A stretch of 64,000 nucleotides of DNA from Ophiura sarsii (Eukaryota; Echinodermata; Ophiuroidea; Amphilepidida; Ophiuridae): NCBI GenBank assembly GCA_035610835.1, contig CM069444.1, forward strand, positions 1,111,521 to 1,175,520, written 5' to 3'. The position numbers were made by a program, and so were the translations under genes. Position 1 is the stretch's first letter. Each line of letters begins with the position of its first letter. The notes below the pieces were generated by a model. It saw only the letters and a list, made by a program, of their open reading frames with translations. It made no database searches and was not told the DNA's origin. Positions 45,218 through 56,730 of this stretch are shown one piece after another.

Positions 45218-46240
45218 ATAGCTTTAAATTACGAATCATGAACAATTGCAATATATGTTATATCATACAAATATATTTATTCTTTCACCTCAATTTTGTG
45301 GGGGTTGGTAGGTCGATTTTTTATTTTCTTATTATTAGATTCCACAGAATGACCAAATCACACCGAAATACACTGAGGTTCATAATTTAACTACATTTTG
45401 ATATCGAAAAGACAAAGTCTGGTGGCATGGATAATAAATATTTTAGAGTAGGGTAATAAATGGGTCAATTGAGGTCATTTAAGTGACAAATTTGTAATTT
45501 GATCTCATTTATAAAAATCGAGTGGATATTGTTGATGTTATGATTGTTTAATCGACCACAACTACCAAACACAATGTTGTTCTAAAATAGGGTTTCAATG
45601 GGATATCCTTGCTTTGTGTAGGGGTGTGTGTGTACCGACTCCCTGTCGATGCCTGTTACACATTCAACCCCATACTGCCTTGGTTGAAATTGCACACAGT
45701 GGACAATACAAATCAATGATATCCATAGGAAACCAATTCAAGTGCAACTTTGTTGTCATGACTTGTAGTTATTGAAATCATCATAACTTTAAAAGTATCC
45801 ATTCGATCTTTATGAATGAGGTATCAAACTACGGAGCAGATATTTGTCCATTTAATGTTTATCTCAGACTTCTAGTACCGATTATTGATTTTGGATTAGC
45901 CAACATCAAAGCGCCTGGTCAGGGACTTTTGTATTAGGTGTACTTGGTCTCAATATGTGTATGTATAGGATGTACCATATGTGTAGTGATCGTGTATGGT
46001 CACCAAAATGAATGGTACTATTCCATGAGTACGCATTAATAGTCCCAGGCTGGAATAGGACTATAAATACACTAAATAATTTAAATTTGACAGGCATAAT
46101 CAAGTTTGTTGTTGTATCCGCAATTTGTAAGCCTGTCATGCTTGCTATCATTGTAAAGCTTGTTTTTCAAGGAATAGGGTGACATTTGAACTAAGTTTTT
46201 TCGAGAGTGCTACGTTCTACCCATTACGTGGTGCCATGTC
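45218..46240. other. No gene seen
   Basis: AT-rich sequence; frames are short and unrecognised. Confidence 0.5.
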
Positions 46241-46471
46241 AATAGGAATTATGTACTATACAAGACTGATCTCAAGACCTGTCCCAGATACCCCAATGCC
46301 ACAGACCAAAAAGGACTAATCCACTATGAATTTAATAATACTGTATTAATGTATTAATATAATGGAATATGACTAATACACTATATAAGACTGATCCCAA
46401 AACCTGTCACAGATGCCTCAATGCCACAGACCAAAAATGAATAATCAACTATAAATTTGATAATACTGTAA
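46241..46471 (+). repeat. Dispersed 122-bp satellite, block 1 (two units)
   Basis: The units are marked by ATAAGACTGATCCCAAAACC, GATGCCCCAATGCCACAGAC and TTTAATAATACTGTATTAAT. The same unit recurs at 59,165, at 62,375 and near the right edge. Confidence 0.9.
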
Positions 46472-46499
46472 GGTAAACGTAAAGGCGGTCGGTCCTGTA

Positions 46500-47055
46500 A
46501 TACCAGGAGCGGAGTGCTCACCTCATTTTCAAAGCGATAGGGCCAGACCAGGGGATTGTCTCTCTTTATCTTCCCATTGTTGAGATTTTGTTCAGTATAG
46601 CGCACTCTTTCAATCCTTCACCCGGAAGTTACAGCGTAAACTGTCAACCATTCGTTGTGAATGAATATTCAGTCATGATTATTCATGATCTCACACGATG
46701 TGATCGTCGCGATCCGGCGTCATTCCCAACTGATCTGATTACAATAGTCATGACATGCAAATAACGCCGCGCCCCTCCTCTGTCACTGCCAGACGATGCT
46801 ATCCACAATTTAAAATCGTATTTTGTTCTACGTAAATTAATTTCAAATAACAAATTCTGAATGTTTCGTGTCATATAATAACTAAATTCGGCCATCATCA
46901 AAGCAAATCAGTTCTACTCTAAATCACAATCAGTTTTTTTTCACCATTGATGTACTATTTTTGTGCCACAAATCATGTTTTGAGCCGATGAAATCAACCA
47001 CGTCTTAGGTCGTCTGGTTTGATACGACCATGATAGTGCGCCCCCTACAAAACCT
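46500..47055 (-). repeat. Repeat element, inverted partner of 50,925-51,410
   Basis: On the minus strand this begins AGGGGGCGCACTATCATGG and runs through CAGACGACCTAAGACGTGG and GACAGAGGAGGGGCG to CGGAAGT--A-GCGTAAACTG; the 50.9-kb copy has the same blocks in plus orientation. It is non-coding or a LINE 5' region; no termini or duplications were fixed. Confidence 0.8.
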
Positions 47056-47099
47056 TCACCCGTGAATTTGGTTTTAGTAGGCGAAATTTTGTCGGAGGA

Positions 47100-47330
47100 G
47101 TGACCTCTCCCATCACTCCTTTTTATAATGTTGCTGTGTGGGGCTCGCTACCCCTCCTCCACAGCGAGTCTGTTACCTTCCCGGCACTAAAGAATGCCGG
47201 TACCCATTTAAATACACCTGGGTAGAGAGGAGTAATTGCGGTAAAGTGCCTTACTCAAGAGCACAACATGTTGACAACAGCGGGACTCGAACCCACAACC
47301 TTTAGATCATGAGACATTATTATTATATGC
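47100..47330 (-). mobile_element. tRNA-derived SINE, minus strand
   Basis: The minus strand has a B-box GGTTCGAGTCCC-type sequence (GTGGGTTCGAGTCCCGC) followed by GCTCTTGAGTAAGGCACTTT. That matches the conserved core (TTG--CAAGGCACTTAACC) of SINEs in many aquatic animals. The tRNA head is incomplete. It shares its core with the SINE at 62,869-63,194. Confidence 0.75.
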
Positions 47331-47985
47331 TGAAACCATAACGTGTCAAAAAGACAATTGGAACACTTGTTAGCATCACTTAGTCTCATAATCGTGATTT
47401 CATCATGCTCAATTATCTGTTGTTTACATGTTTATACCGTTTCACTAAATAGACTTGATGCATGATCACTCCATACGTGTACATGGTTTGATATAATGGT
47501 GAAGTTGTCATTACTAGTATTATGATCGCATGAAGTGTTGTCAAATTGAACTATTCTTTTCTTCAGGACTAATTGTTATAATTATTATATGTATGTTCAC
47601 TACATGATGACACATCCAACCATGTCCATATTTGCACTTCTCCACTGGGGCACATTCTCGTTCCGCTTTCCCCGCGTATTCTATGGTTTGTTGTTGTCGT
47701 CATGATACATGATGTACAGTAATTTATATTTCAATGACCATAAATGTTGATTGAATATAATATGCCCTATTTGCCTTATTTATGTTCACTAAACAGCTTG
47801 ATGACTATCTTAGCCATGCCTTTGTGGCCCTAACCCATTGCTTACGTATTCAACCATGGCTAATAAGTGGTCATCATATATACACTGTCATATTAATTAA
47901 TTTATTTATTTTCTCCTTTCTCCTTCCGATCCCCGTGTGGTTTTAACTCCACTCACCCAACCTAAGTTACCATTGTTAGTGTATT
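47331..47985. other. No gene seen, 5' flank of a LINE
   Basis: AT-rich. The part after about 47,880 may be the 5' untranslated region of the LINE that follows. Confidence 0.5.
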
Positions 47986-48089
47986 ATGATTACACCTGAG
48001 TCGCGCTTGGCCGTCACGTTTCGTTGCATCCCGCCTTCAATTCCCTATTTTGTTAAATTTTGTTTTTGTCTAATTCGTGTTGTGTGTTG

Positions 48090-48357
48090 GCACTGGCAGT
48101 ACATGGATAATATTTGTAACTCATGTTTTAAAAACATTCTTATTCGTCAATCTAAGATATTATGTAACGCATGTAATTCTTTTTACCATACTCGATGTAT
48201 ATATAGGCCTACAAATATAAATGCAAATTGGTTTTGTTTCAAATGTACTGGTGAACTGTTCCCATTTAATCATTTTGTTGAAGACGATGAATTTATATTT
48301 GCCTTGTTTTGCTTAAACAACACTCTTGACTACAATATTTCATTTAAACACACGTAG
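48090..48357 (+). pseudogene. PHD-like zinc-finger N-terminal part of the LINE protein
   Basis: DNICNSCFKNILIRQSKILC, then NACNSFYHTRCI, then NWFCFKCTGELFPFNHFVED. The C-x2-C...C-x2-C...H-x2-C...C-x2-C spacing fits a PHD-type finger, and the LFPFNH tail is common at the start of CR1/Nimb-type LINE proteins. The frame closes at 48,357. Confidence 0.7.
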
Positions 48358-48371
48358 CTTTAACAAAAACT

Positions 48372-48925
48372 TTGATGCTATTCCTTACATATCTATCTAG
48401 TATCGACCGTACATTTACCGTTATCTGTTTATCTGAAACATGGTTTTATGAGGATATGTCTAATGTTATCGATATTGACAATTATGAGCTAGTCAGCACA
48501 CCTCGTATTTTGACAGAAGAAGTGGTGGGTCTGCTATTTATGTACACAACTGTATAATCCCATCGCACAGCCGTCAGTAAATGACCATTCTGAATCGACT
48601 TTTATTGAAATTTTAAATCCCGCTAGCAAGAATGTTATCGTTGGTAATATCTATCGTGCTCATCATACTGATGCCAATTTATTTATCTCTGATCTCGATT
48701 AATGCCTTAACAAAATTACCAACGAAAACAACCAATGCTACTTATCCGGTGATTTTAATTTCGATTTATTGCAACATGAGAGCATCGATATTATTAATGA
48801 TTTCATTAACACCATTTATAACTCTAGCATGTACCCTCTGATCAATAGACTTACTAGGATAACCCCTACTTCAGCCACTTTACTTGATAACATCTTTACA
48901 AATGATCTTACTCATGAAATTAAAG
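48372..48925 (+). pseudogene. Endonuclease domain of the LINE, frameshifted
   Basis: FTVICLSETWFYEDMSNVID (catalytic SET-type motif), then GSAIYVHNCIIPS, NVIVGNIYRAHH, CYLSGDFNFDLLQHE, and LTRITPTSATLLDNIFTNDL. The blocks sit in at least three frames. This is an APE-type nuclease of the CR1/L2 kind. It ends at the 48,911 insertion. Confidence 0.8.
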
Positions 48926-49334
48926 GGGCACTAAGAGATGTGTTGGATGCTGCACCGTCAATTATGATAAAAGCTGGGATTAGTCTATTTTTATAATTGT
49001 ATTACATGTATGAACTTACACCTATAAGGATTAAGAAAAATCAGCCCTCTTTGTACAACAAAACGTCGATTCAAAAATGCTCGTAGAGCGCGACGAGCAT
49101 TTTACGTCCGACAGTATCGCCCTGCATTACTCGTGATACAAAACACGAACCATATTTGCATAGAGGGCGTTTTTAAATAAATAGCGATGATACAGGGATG
49201 ATATTGTTTTAATCAAGTTTTGCTGTGTTTTTGTTAATAGTAGAAACAACACTAATGGCAATTTTTAATGTTCATCTTGAATTCTGACGTAAATTTTTAA
49301 ACATTTAAAATTGTTAACACCACTTAATTATTGT
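48912..49334. mobile_element. About 0.42-kb insertion in the LINE, flanked by AATGATCTYAC
   Basis: LINE coding TNDLT stops at about 48,911 and NDLTDNYPVF resumes at about 49,335. The words AATGATCTTAC (48,901) and AATGATCTCAC (49,335) look like an 8-11-bp target duplication. The inserted DNA is non-coding and includes the hairpin AAATGCTCGTAGAGC/GCGACGAGCATTT (about 49,075-49,111). Inverted termini are weak. Confidence 0.6.
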
Positions 49335-49644
49335 GAATGATCTCACAGATAATTATCCAGTTTTTCAATTCACCAAGTCGATGCCCCACCGTCATAATCA
49401 TCACCTGCCCATAAAATCTCGTTCATTCAATCAAAATAGAATTCTTGGATTCCATAATCACATAAGTCTCATTGATTGGAGCATGATTGGAGCTTTATTA
49501 CGGACATAACTTCCACCGAAGCAGCCTTTGACGCTTTTAATACGAAATTCATCGATACTTACAATATCTATTTTCCATTGAGGTACAACAACGGTTCATC
49601 AACCCCTAAAAATATCCCTCGCAAGCCATGCTAAAACTGTATAG

Positions 49645-50708
49645 GGTCATGTGTTTTAAGCTCGCCTCCTTTCGCGTTACACACGGATTTTGGCTTTGGC
49701 GACATGATTTTAATTTTACACATTTATATTTGCTTGTATACCCCCCTGAGGTAGTAAAAGTATACATTTTCTGAAGGGAAATTGCATGAGAAAACCAAAT
49801 ATGCCATTGAAATTACAGTACGACCAAGAACTAAAATGGTATGATCGGAAATGTTCGGAAAAATATCAGAGTTTTTTATTTTTAATTTGAGATCCATATA
49901 TTTTTTATACCTACCCCTATCATTATTTACTTTACATATTTGAATTTCTCATGAAATTACCCATTAGATGATATATAAATGTCAAAGTTACTACGTCGGT
50001 ATGGTAATTTTACCGGCAAGTGAATATCTCCAATTTTTATTTTATATATTTTTAGAATTTTCAGAAATATTTATTTAAGGATGAACCCTTCCGTGATATA
50101 AACTGCATTTCTGAATTCCTCTAGTTACAAGCTTTCCAAAAATGTATACTTTTGCTATCATAGGTTGAAAACTTTTTCTGTTATAGTCATTTTTATAAAT
50201 CCGGAAAATTGAGGCTGATTATTTTTGTTTACTGTGTAGCGAATAGGAAGAAAGCTGATGATCATGGTCTTATCCATAATTAATTAGTTGTTACAAATAG
50301 TTGACAAGTCTGTTGAACCACATACTTAAAGACTTCTAAATATACTTTAAAATGGGACCAAAATGGTGTTTGTAACATAATGGGATGACTAGTTATTGTA
50401 AAAAGAACAAAGATTATCGCCATTATTGGATTATCCCATTGAGTTTGTACAGGCGGCACCCCTTCACGCGGCACCCCTTCCAGCACCACCCCTGGTCTCC
50501 AAACATCAAACAGCTGTATCTCCCCTTCTGTATTAGCTATACTAATGCCATTTTGCAAGCAGATAGCTTGTTATTAGGGCTTTAAAATGATACCAAATTA
50601 ATTGAGATAGCTTTTGTGGTTTTGAAAATATTTGAGGAAAATGACAGCATAAAACTAAAAAATGTAACGGCACCACCCTATTGGGAGGCGAGTTCATAAC
50701 GCGTGACC
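49645..50708. mobile_element. 4-bp-duplication element, GGTCA ends, uninterrupted copy
   Basis: It begins GGTCATGTGTTTTAAGCTCG and ends with the inverted GAGTTCATAACGCGTGACC. ATAG flanks both sides (49,641-49,644, 50,709-50,712). It is 1,064 bp and colinear with 6468-9291 minus that copy's two insertions. It lies inside the LINE's linker coding region, splitting …IPRKP from the continuation. Confidence 0.95.
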
Positions 50709-50924
50709 ATAGAAAGTATGTGGGTCATCCAACGGTCACAAATAAAGAACATTATATAACGTACCGCAATATCCTAACTACTGTGATTCGCACTTCTAAG
50801 AAAACTATTATGCTGAAAAACTAGATGCCTGCAAACGTGATCATAGACTACATGTATATAACTATGGGACAAGTATCTCGAAGGCAAAGTCCCCCGTTTA
50901 CTTTGCTTACATTGAGGGAGGACG

Positions 50925-51410
50925 GTTTTAGAGGGGGCGCACTATCACGGTCGTAGCAAACCAGACGACCTAAGACGTGGTGGATTTTATCGGCTCAAAA
51001 CATGATTTGTGGCACAGAAATAGTACATCAATGGTAAAAAAAAGCTGATTGTGATTTAGTGTAAAACTTATTTGATTTGATGATAGCAGAATTTAGTTCT
51101 TACATGACACGAAACATTCAGAATTGGTTATTTGAAATTAATTTTTACGTGGAACAAAATACGAATTTTAAATTGTGGATGGCTTCGCCTGACAGTGACA
51201 GAGGAGGGGCGTGGCGTTATTTGCATTTTATGAATATTGTAATCAGATCAGTTGGGAAGGATGCTGGATCGCGACGATTACATCGTGTGAGGTCATGAAT
51301 AGTCATGAATGAATATTCATTCACAACGATTGATTGACAGTTTACGCTTAACTTCCGGAGGGCGGTCTGATAGAGTGCGCAATACTGAACAAAATCTCAA
51401 CAAAAGGGCA
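50925..51410 (+). repeat. Repeat element, inverted partner of 46,500-47,055
   Basis: It starts AGGGGGCGCACTATCACGG and ends near AACTTCCGGAGGGCGG. It interrupts the LINE between its KRDHR-type linker (50,880) and its pre-RT segment (51,450). Confidence 0.8.
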
Positions 51411-51449
51411 GATAGGGTGTTACGTAGGCCTGACGTGATACAAAACAAA

Positions 51450-51640
51450 CATGGAATATATTAAAAAGTATCCGCAATCGACATATGGTAGGCCCAAACC
51501 TCCAAAGTCATTCAATATCAATAATATTGACATCACTGATCCAGTTGAGATTGCGGACCACTTTAATTCATATTTTCCAAATATTGGTCTTACTCTCGCT
51601 AATAGAATTCCACCCGCGAATACTAGTTTTCATCATTGAG
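51450..51640 (+). pseudogene. Pre-RT segment of the LINE, copy 1
   Basis: FNINNIDITDPVEIADHFN, then SYFPNIGLTLANRIPPANT. This is the standard block upstream of the RT core. It stops at TGA 51,637, where sequence related to 49,570-49,640 begins. Confidence 0.8.
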
Positions 51641-51805
51641 GTACAACAACGGTTCATCAACCCCTACAAATATCCCTCGCAAGCCATGGATAACGTCAGC
51701 TATTCTTAAATCCATTAAGGTACCAGAGTCGGCTATATAGAGGGCAGGCTTTACAGCAGTGTGTTTGGGAAACTTACCCCTTGAGCTCTTGTTTATAGAG
51801 CACAC

Positions 51806-52433
51806 TTTTGGAACTAAAGGGTTCAACAAAAGAAAGTATACCACTTTGTTTATGTCATTTTGAGTAACTTTCAATTTGTTTTTGTCCAGACAGGCTAGAT
51901 AGGCATTTAGATGAATCTTTTAGGCATAATTTGATACCAAATTTGCCCCCTAACAACAAAGATAAACCATGATTAGCACCATTTAAAGGAAAATATCCCA
52001 TTTTCAAAAGTCGCATTTCCAATACACAGCACGAGAAGAAAGGGCCAATTGTTAACACACACATATGCCGTATTTATCCCGTACTGATCACCGCGCATAT
52101 CCCTCAATGCGCGGGCTAATTCAAATGTACACTGATGCATGGGTGAAGGATTTGAATGTAAAGGAATGTTATGGATGGGTAGAACATGGACAGATTAACC
52201 AAATCTTCTCGTGCTGTGTATTGGAAATGCGACTTTTGAAAATGGGATATTTTCCTTTAAATGGTGCTAATCATCATGATTTATCTTTGCTGTTAGGGGG
52301 AAAATTTGGTATCAAATTATGCCTAAAAGATGCATCTAAATGCCTATCTAGCCTGTTTGGTCAACAACAAATTAAAAATTACTCAAAATGACATAAACAA
52401 AGTGGTATACTTTCTTTTGTTGAACCCTTTAGG
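51806..52433. repeat. Large foldback: about 238-bp arms around about 155-bp loop, head-to-head frames
   Basis: The stretch 51,806-52,046 is matched in reverse complement by 52,199-52,433 at high identity, from CTAAAGGGTTCAACAAAAG to CACAGCACGAGAAGA. Each arm read outward carries the same frame: FSCCVLEMRLLKMGYFPL, then NGANH-LSLLLGGKFGIK, then LCLKD-SKCLSSL. The arms differ by one in-frame codon and several substitutions. The frame in the right arm is open for 108 codons from the loop (52,065-52,391). I do not recognise the peptide. Confidence 0.85.
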
Positions 52434-52884
52434 TCAAATGTTACTAGACACCACATTACACAATACATGTGGTCATGCTATGGGCCACTCCACTACAACC
52501 AGTAGGGAGATCATTCATACACATGCAGTTAGTATCCATGGAAATAGGCATATCACATTGCATGCATGCCTACCTACTGCTGTGCTGGTGAATGGTCTGC
52601 AGGTTTGATGAGTCTTTAGCTAGCTTCATAAAGTGTCTAAATTTAAAATCATTATTTTCAAATCAATGAAATGTATTAAATATTTTCAAATTAATTAATC
52701 TTGTTAGTATGTAAAATCCTAATCTATTTTGATTTGATTTACATTAGCCTAATGACTATGAGACTATGAGGAGAATGTCTATTGTCCATGTCTACTAAAA
52801 CCTCATGTCCAGAACAAAAAATGCATTGTATAATTACTATAATTTTAATTTTTTTTTGACATTCAACAATTTTTTTGTTAACAC
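52434..52884. other. No gene seen
   Basis: AT-rich spacer between the foldback and the second pre-RT LINE segment. Confidence 0.5.
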
Positions 52885-53123
52885 ACTACAATATTGACAT
52901 CACTGATCCAGTTGAGATTGCGGACCACTTTAATTCATATTTTGCAAATATTGGTCTTACTCTCGCTAATAGAATTCCACACGCGAATACTAGTTTTCAT
53001 CATTACTTGAATAAAGCTACCTCTCCAAAGGATTCTTTTTTCGTTACCCCAACAGATAGCGATGAAATTATATCTGTATGTAAAACTCTTAAATCAGGAA
53101 CCAGCTGCGGTTGTGAAATGTAA
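52885..53123 (+). pseudogene. Pre-RT segment of the LINE, copy 2
   Basis: It is nearly identical to copy 1 at DITDPVEIADHFNSYF and extends further: HHYLNKATSPKDSFFVTPT, DSDEIISVCKTLKSGTSCG. It then jumps directly to the C-terminal tail of an RT, with the catalytic core missing. Confidence 0.8.
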
Positions 53124-53505
53124 TTCAAAGTCCTGCTTCAGACTTTCAAGGCCTGGCATTTCAAATCTCCTGATTATCTGTTTTCATATTTTCAACCTCG
53201 TACCCTAAAGACAAATTACACGTTACGTTCTGACTTGGCTATTACCTTTGAAGTCCCTCGGTCCAAAAAACATGCTGGTGACCGTGCCTTCTCTGTGGCA
53301 GGGCCTCGCCTTTGGAACGAGCTTCCCATCAATATTCGAGGTCTTGGTAGTTTGAGTGTGTTCAAGGGTCACCTCAAATCTCATCTTTTTACCTTGCTCC
53401 TACATGTAGTCCTTCTCCTTTCCCTTTCTTCGGCGCATTGTCTACTATGTAAAAGGCGCTTTATGAATCTCATTATTATTATTATTATTATTAATATTAT
53501 TGTTG
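53124..53505 (+). pseudogene. RT C-terminal tail and 3' end of a CR1-like LINE
   Basis: LAITFEVPRSKKHAGDRAF, SVAGPRLWNELPINIR and FKGHLKSHLFTLLL are the closing blocks of CR1/L2 polymerases. GGCGCTTTATGAATCTC followed by (ATT)n is the element's 3' end. The join to the pre-RT segment at about 53,122 marks an internal deletion. Confidence 0.9.
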
Positions 53506-53818
53506 GTCAGCAGATCCACTGATTAAATACATATGCACTGTAAAGCTTACACCTATGCCCTGCCTTTGAAATAATAAAATAATTGTAGTTAAGATTCTTT
53601 AAACTAGAAACACTTATGAGTCATTTCATGCCAATCGGACCGCTGGCAGTTCACCATAGGTCATGGATTTTGCTCAAATTTCACTCAGAGGTACATAATA
53701 TGGTTTTATAGAGTAGGTCAAAAGGAAACATTCAAATTCCATTCCGTTCGTTCGCTATGGCGTTCCAAAGTTTGACGACCTAGGCTTAGAATCAGCTTTT
53801 TCGATTCAAAGTACCTAC
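53506..53818. other. No gene seen
   Basis: Short mixed spacer between the LINE end and a MITE. Confidence 0.5.
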
Positions 53819-53821
53819 TTA

Positions 53822-54490
53822 GCAGTCAGCTGTAGAACGGGACCCCGTTTCAATTGAGGGCGCTCTAAAATCACGGGTGTACGTAACCAAGGTAACGCAC
53901 ACCCGTCAATTTGCGCAATGATTGAATTTTCGCCTTTTACCCCCAATTATCTGCATAAAAGTAACTATCCATCGAGTTGAGGGCAGCATAAGGTACCAGA
54001 ACTCCTTGCGACATCCAGTTCGATGATTTAATATAACCTTTGACCCTAACATCACACAACACAAGCTAATAGTATGTCTTTTTGACCGGATTGCTGCGAT
54101 GAGACCACCATTTTCTAGACGCGATTACACCATTTTATAGAATTCTAAGGGAAAGTATGATAATTTTTATGTTAAATATAAAAGCCCTATAGTATTCAGA
54201 AGTGATGCATTTGTAACGGTTATCTCTGGGATAAGAAAGTTATTTCGTTGTTTAAAATCGGCGAAATCGTTTTTTTATGAATTTTGAAAATTACAGTGAC
54301 GTGAGGCCGTTCTCTTGGAAACGCAGTCCCGTTCCCAAGCCCGCCCTCTATTGAAAAGTGTTTTTTGTTCGTATTCCGGCGGGCGACGGACTTCCGTCAC
54401 TTGAGTAATCGCCGTGTAAAAAATGACGGCAGTGCGTCACTAAATAGAGCGCCCTCAATTGAAACGGGGCCCCGTTCTACAGCTGACTGC
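53822..54490. mobile_element. MITE with TTA target duplication, PIF/Harbinger-like
   Basis: The left end GCAGTCAGCTGTAGAACGGG is matched by the inverted right end, with the TIR running about 44 bp through TTCAATTGAGGGCGCTCTA. TTA flanks both sides (53,819-53,821, 54,491-54,493). It is 669 bp and non-coding, with an internal near-palindrome ACGGGTGTACG...CGCACACCCGT. Confidence 0.85.
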
Positions 54491-54493
54491 TTA

Positions 54494-55689
54494 GAAGGGG
54501 GTGTTTTCAGCAACCAAAGGACTTGTGATCTTTGTCTTGGTTTTTGGAACTTTCTACTCTAAATAGGAAAATGTGAAAAAATGTGTTTGGCACACTTCGT
54601 TGGAATTTTTAGGGGTCAAAAATGGCCCGTCAAGCTTTCTGACATTACTTATCAAATGTTGGTGGGTGGGTGGTGCAGCCTCCATTTCTTTAGGACCTTA
54701 CTAGCCATGTTTATGAACTCACTGGTGCTCAATATTAACACTAATACCAAAAAATACCATTTTGCATACCCCCCCCCCCCCCCTCCCCCTTAGAAAATTG
54801 GCCCCCTCAATAGTAGACATCCACAAAAACGTCGCAAATCGGACCAAATTTAAGGCGAAATATCTCGATGCGGCCACCTCTTATGAATTTCTAATATTTT
54901 GCATGCAAAAGAGCATGTCAAAATGTTATAAGAAATGTATGTCTCATTTTGTATTTCTGATGTTATGACTTGACCAAGGCACAAAATTGGTTAAAAAGTT
55001 CGGAATCTGGCAACAAGAATGGGTTTGGGCTCTAATGATCATTTTCAAGGGGCACATTCTCATAAATTAGACCAATTGAGATCATTAACTCAGGTTTGAC
55101 AACTGTCCAGCTAACCAGTAAGTGAAATATGTAGAAATAATCTGGGTCACATACTTTATTTAGGATTTTAAAGGGGTCAAAATGGCATCTTGTCCATCTC
55201 GCGACGATGTATTTTCTCAGTCAATTGTGACTTTTATTTAGGGTTAATGAACTTCTCAGCCATAATAGTTCTATAACTTGTTTATGTAGAGAAAACCATA
55301 TTCACATACCTCTTTAAGATTCTAAGGGGGGGGGGGGGGGGGGGTCGAAAATGGATAGAAAGTAGTGATATATCTACGGTGACCAAAATACGCCACACAT
55401 TTTGTAATTAAATTACAGATTCATTTGCTGTGCTATTTTGGAGAGATTGACCTTTATTATCTGCTAATAACCTTTTTGATATATATATTTATATCTTAAG
55501 TTTGTTACTCCTTAATATTTAATAAAACCAGATTTCCATAAAACTTTAATCTTCATTTCTTGGTGAAAAATTAAGTTGTATTAATAAGTCGGAATGATCG
55601 TCTCTATAATTATTAAGCCTCACTTAATTCAAATGTTGAAACTTTAATCTTTAAGAACGTCTCATATTTCTGAAAAATAGGAAACAATT
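54494..55689. other. No gene, degenerate repeats with C and G homopolymers
   Basis: Words of the type AAGGGGTCAAAAATGG recur near 54,610, 55,172 and 55,340. Homopolymers lie at 54,770-54,783 (C) and 55,326-55,344 (G). Confidence 0.55.
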
Positions 55690-55992
55690 GTAATTTTAAT
55701 CTTGAGTATGAATTAGTGAACGAGGTAAGTTTCAATACTGTGAAGATAGTAATAAAACCTATACATCTCCAAATATGGTAATAATCTAACTTGAGTAGTT
55801 AGTTTTGTGTTCATCACAACCAGTGATAACGTGATTATCTGGAAAACTACTCAACAAATCACTTCTTGAAATACATATTACGATACTGCTTATCTATCTT
55901 ATCAGACCTTGGGCTTTATATAAGATATTAGGAATAACTTAGAAATAATAGGCATATACGACGGGTATTAAACAAATTATACATATTTTAAA

Positions 55993-56220
55993 CAGGTTCG
56001 CCGTCGTGGATAGAAAAGAGACAATTATGGGAAAACGATCTCGCCCGGGAATCGAACCCAGGATCTGTTACTTGCTTGGCAACTGCCTTATCCATTGGGA
56101 AGGAAGGAATTAACCTTTCTGTTTATGTCTAACACCTCGGAAATTGTTAACGAATGGTCAATGCCGATAGCACACTGCTAATAAAAAGTACAGATTAAAA
56201 CTTGTCCGACGGCGAACCCG
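55993..56220 (-). mobile_element. Small element bracketing a tRNA-like head, copy 1
   Basis: CAGGTTCGCCGTCG at the left and CGACGGCGAACCCG at the right are inverted copies, flanked by TTAAA on both sides (55,988-55,992, 56,221-56,225). Inside, the minus strand carries a tRNA-like sequence. The mirror copy is at 57,441-57,678. Confidence 0.7.
56035..56105 (-). tRNA. tRNA-like sequence, non-functional, copy 1
   Basis: The minus strand shows an A-box-like CCCAATGGATAAGGC. It also has a 5-bp anticodon stem GTTGC/GTAAC with loop CAAGCAA and a strong T-arm CCTGGGTTCGATTCCCGGG. Position 33 of the loop is A rather than T and the acceptor stem does not close. It is best read as a SINE or tRNA pseudogene that kept its Pol III boxes. 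Confidence 0.55.
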
Positions 56221-56265
56221 TTAAACTTTAAACTTAAATTAAAAGTATGTTTATTATTCTTTTAG

Positions 56266-56730
56266 GTACAGTCTGTTTGGAAGGATGTGACATTGGAAAC
56301 CGTGGTGGACCAGATTCAGCCGGTAGGACAATGGTGTCACCATTTCAAGTTATTGCGTGTGACGGGTCCGTTTCAGAATGGCGTTATCGGGCCAAGGCAT
56401 CTCATCCATTTCAAGCCGTTGTTTGGAGGCAGGTCGCTGCTCGCACATCAACCAAATTCAAAATTGTTGGAATAAATGACATTCCAGCCGGAGCGATTAA
56501 TACTGAAGTTACTTATCGAGTCCCTGCCAACGAACGCATCGCTGTACAGACAGGTGACATGATAGGATGGTCGTTTAGGAAACGTGTTTTGACATATAAC
56601 ACTGTAGGTGGTAGTCTTGTGCGTTGGGTTGGCGGAAATCTGCATGCCGCCTTAGGAGAAAACCAAGTACGCAATATAAATGGTGGCACTATGAATCGGC
56701 GATATTCTATCAAGGCTAAGGTAGCGGGAG
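56266..56730 (+). CDS. Phase 1-1 exon of an extracellular-type module, copy 1
   Basis: A polypyrimidine-rich TTATTATTCTTTTAG precedes the exon and GGGAG|GTAGGT follows. The 465-bp exon starts and ends in phase 1, so it can be added or lost without frame change. Its 155 residues include CLEGCDIGNRGGPDSAG, then ACDGSVSEWRYRAKASHPF, VVWRQVA, FKIVGINDIPAGAINTEVTY, IAVQTGDMIGWSF and RWVGGNLHAALG. Three cysteines, many beta-prone stretches and the phase suggest a secreted or cell-surface domain. I recall similar modules in cephalochordate and other invertebrate mosaic proteins but have no name for it. The rest of the host gene is not visible here. Confidence 0.75.

Larger units (their letters stand above)
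47986..53123 (+). mobile_element. CR1-like LINE broken into at least five pieces by insertions and rearrangement
   Basis: Coding blocks occur in the right order across the region: zinc-finger ORF (48,090-48,357), endonuclease (48,372-48,920), linker (49,330-49,644), more linker (50,713-50,890), then the pre-RT segment (51,450-51,640) repeated at 52,885-53,123. Between them lie a 0.4-kb insertion, the 4-bp-duplication element, the 46.5-kb-type repeat and a foldback. The duplicated pre-RT pieces and a second RYNNGSSTP-type piece at 51,640 indicate two related copies or a rearrangement. Confidence 0.75.
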
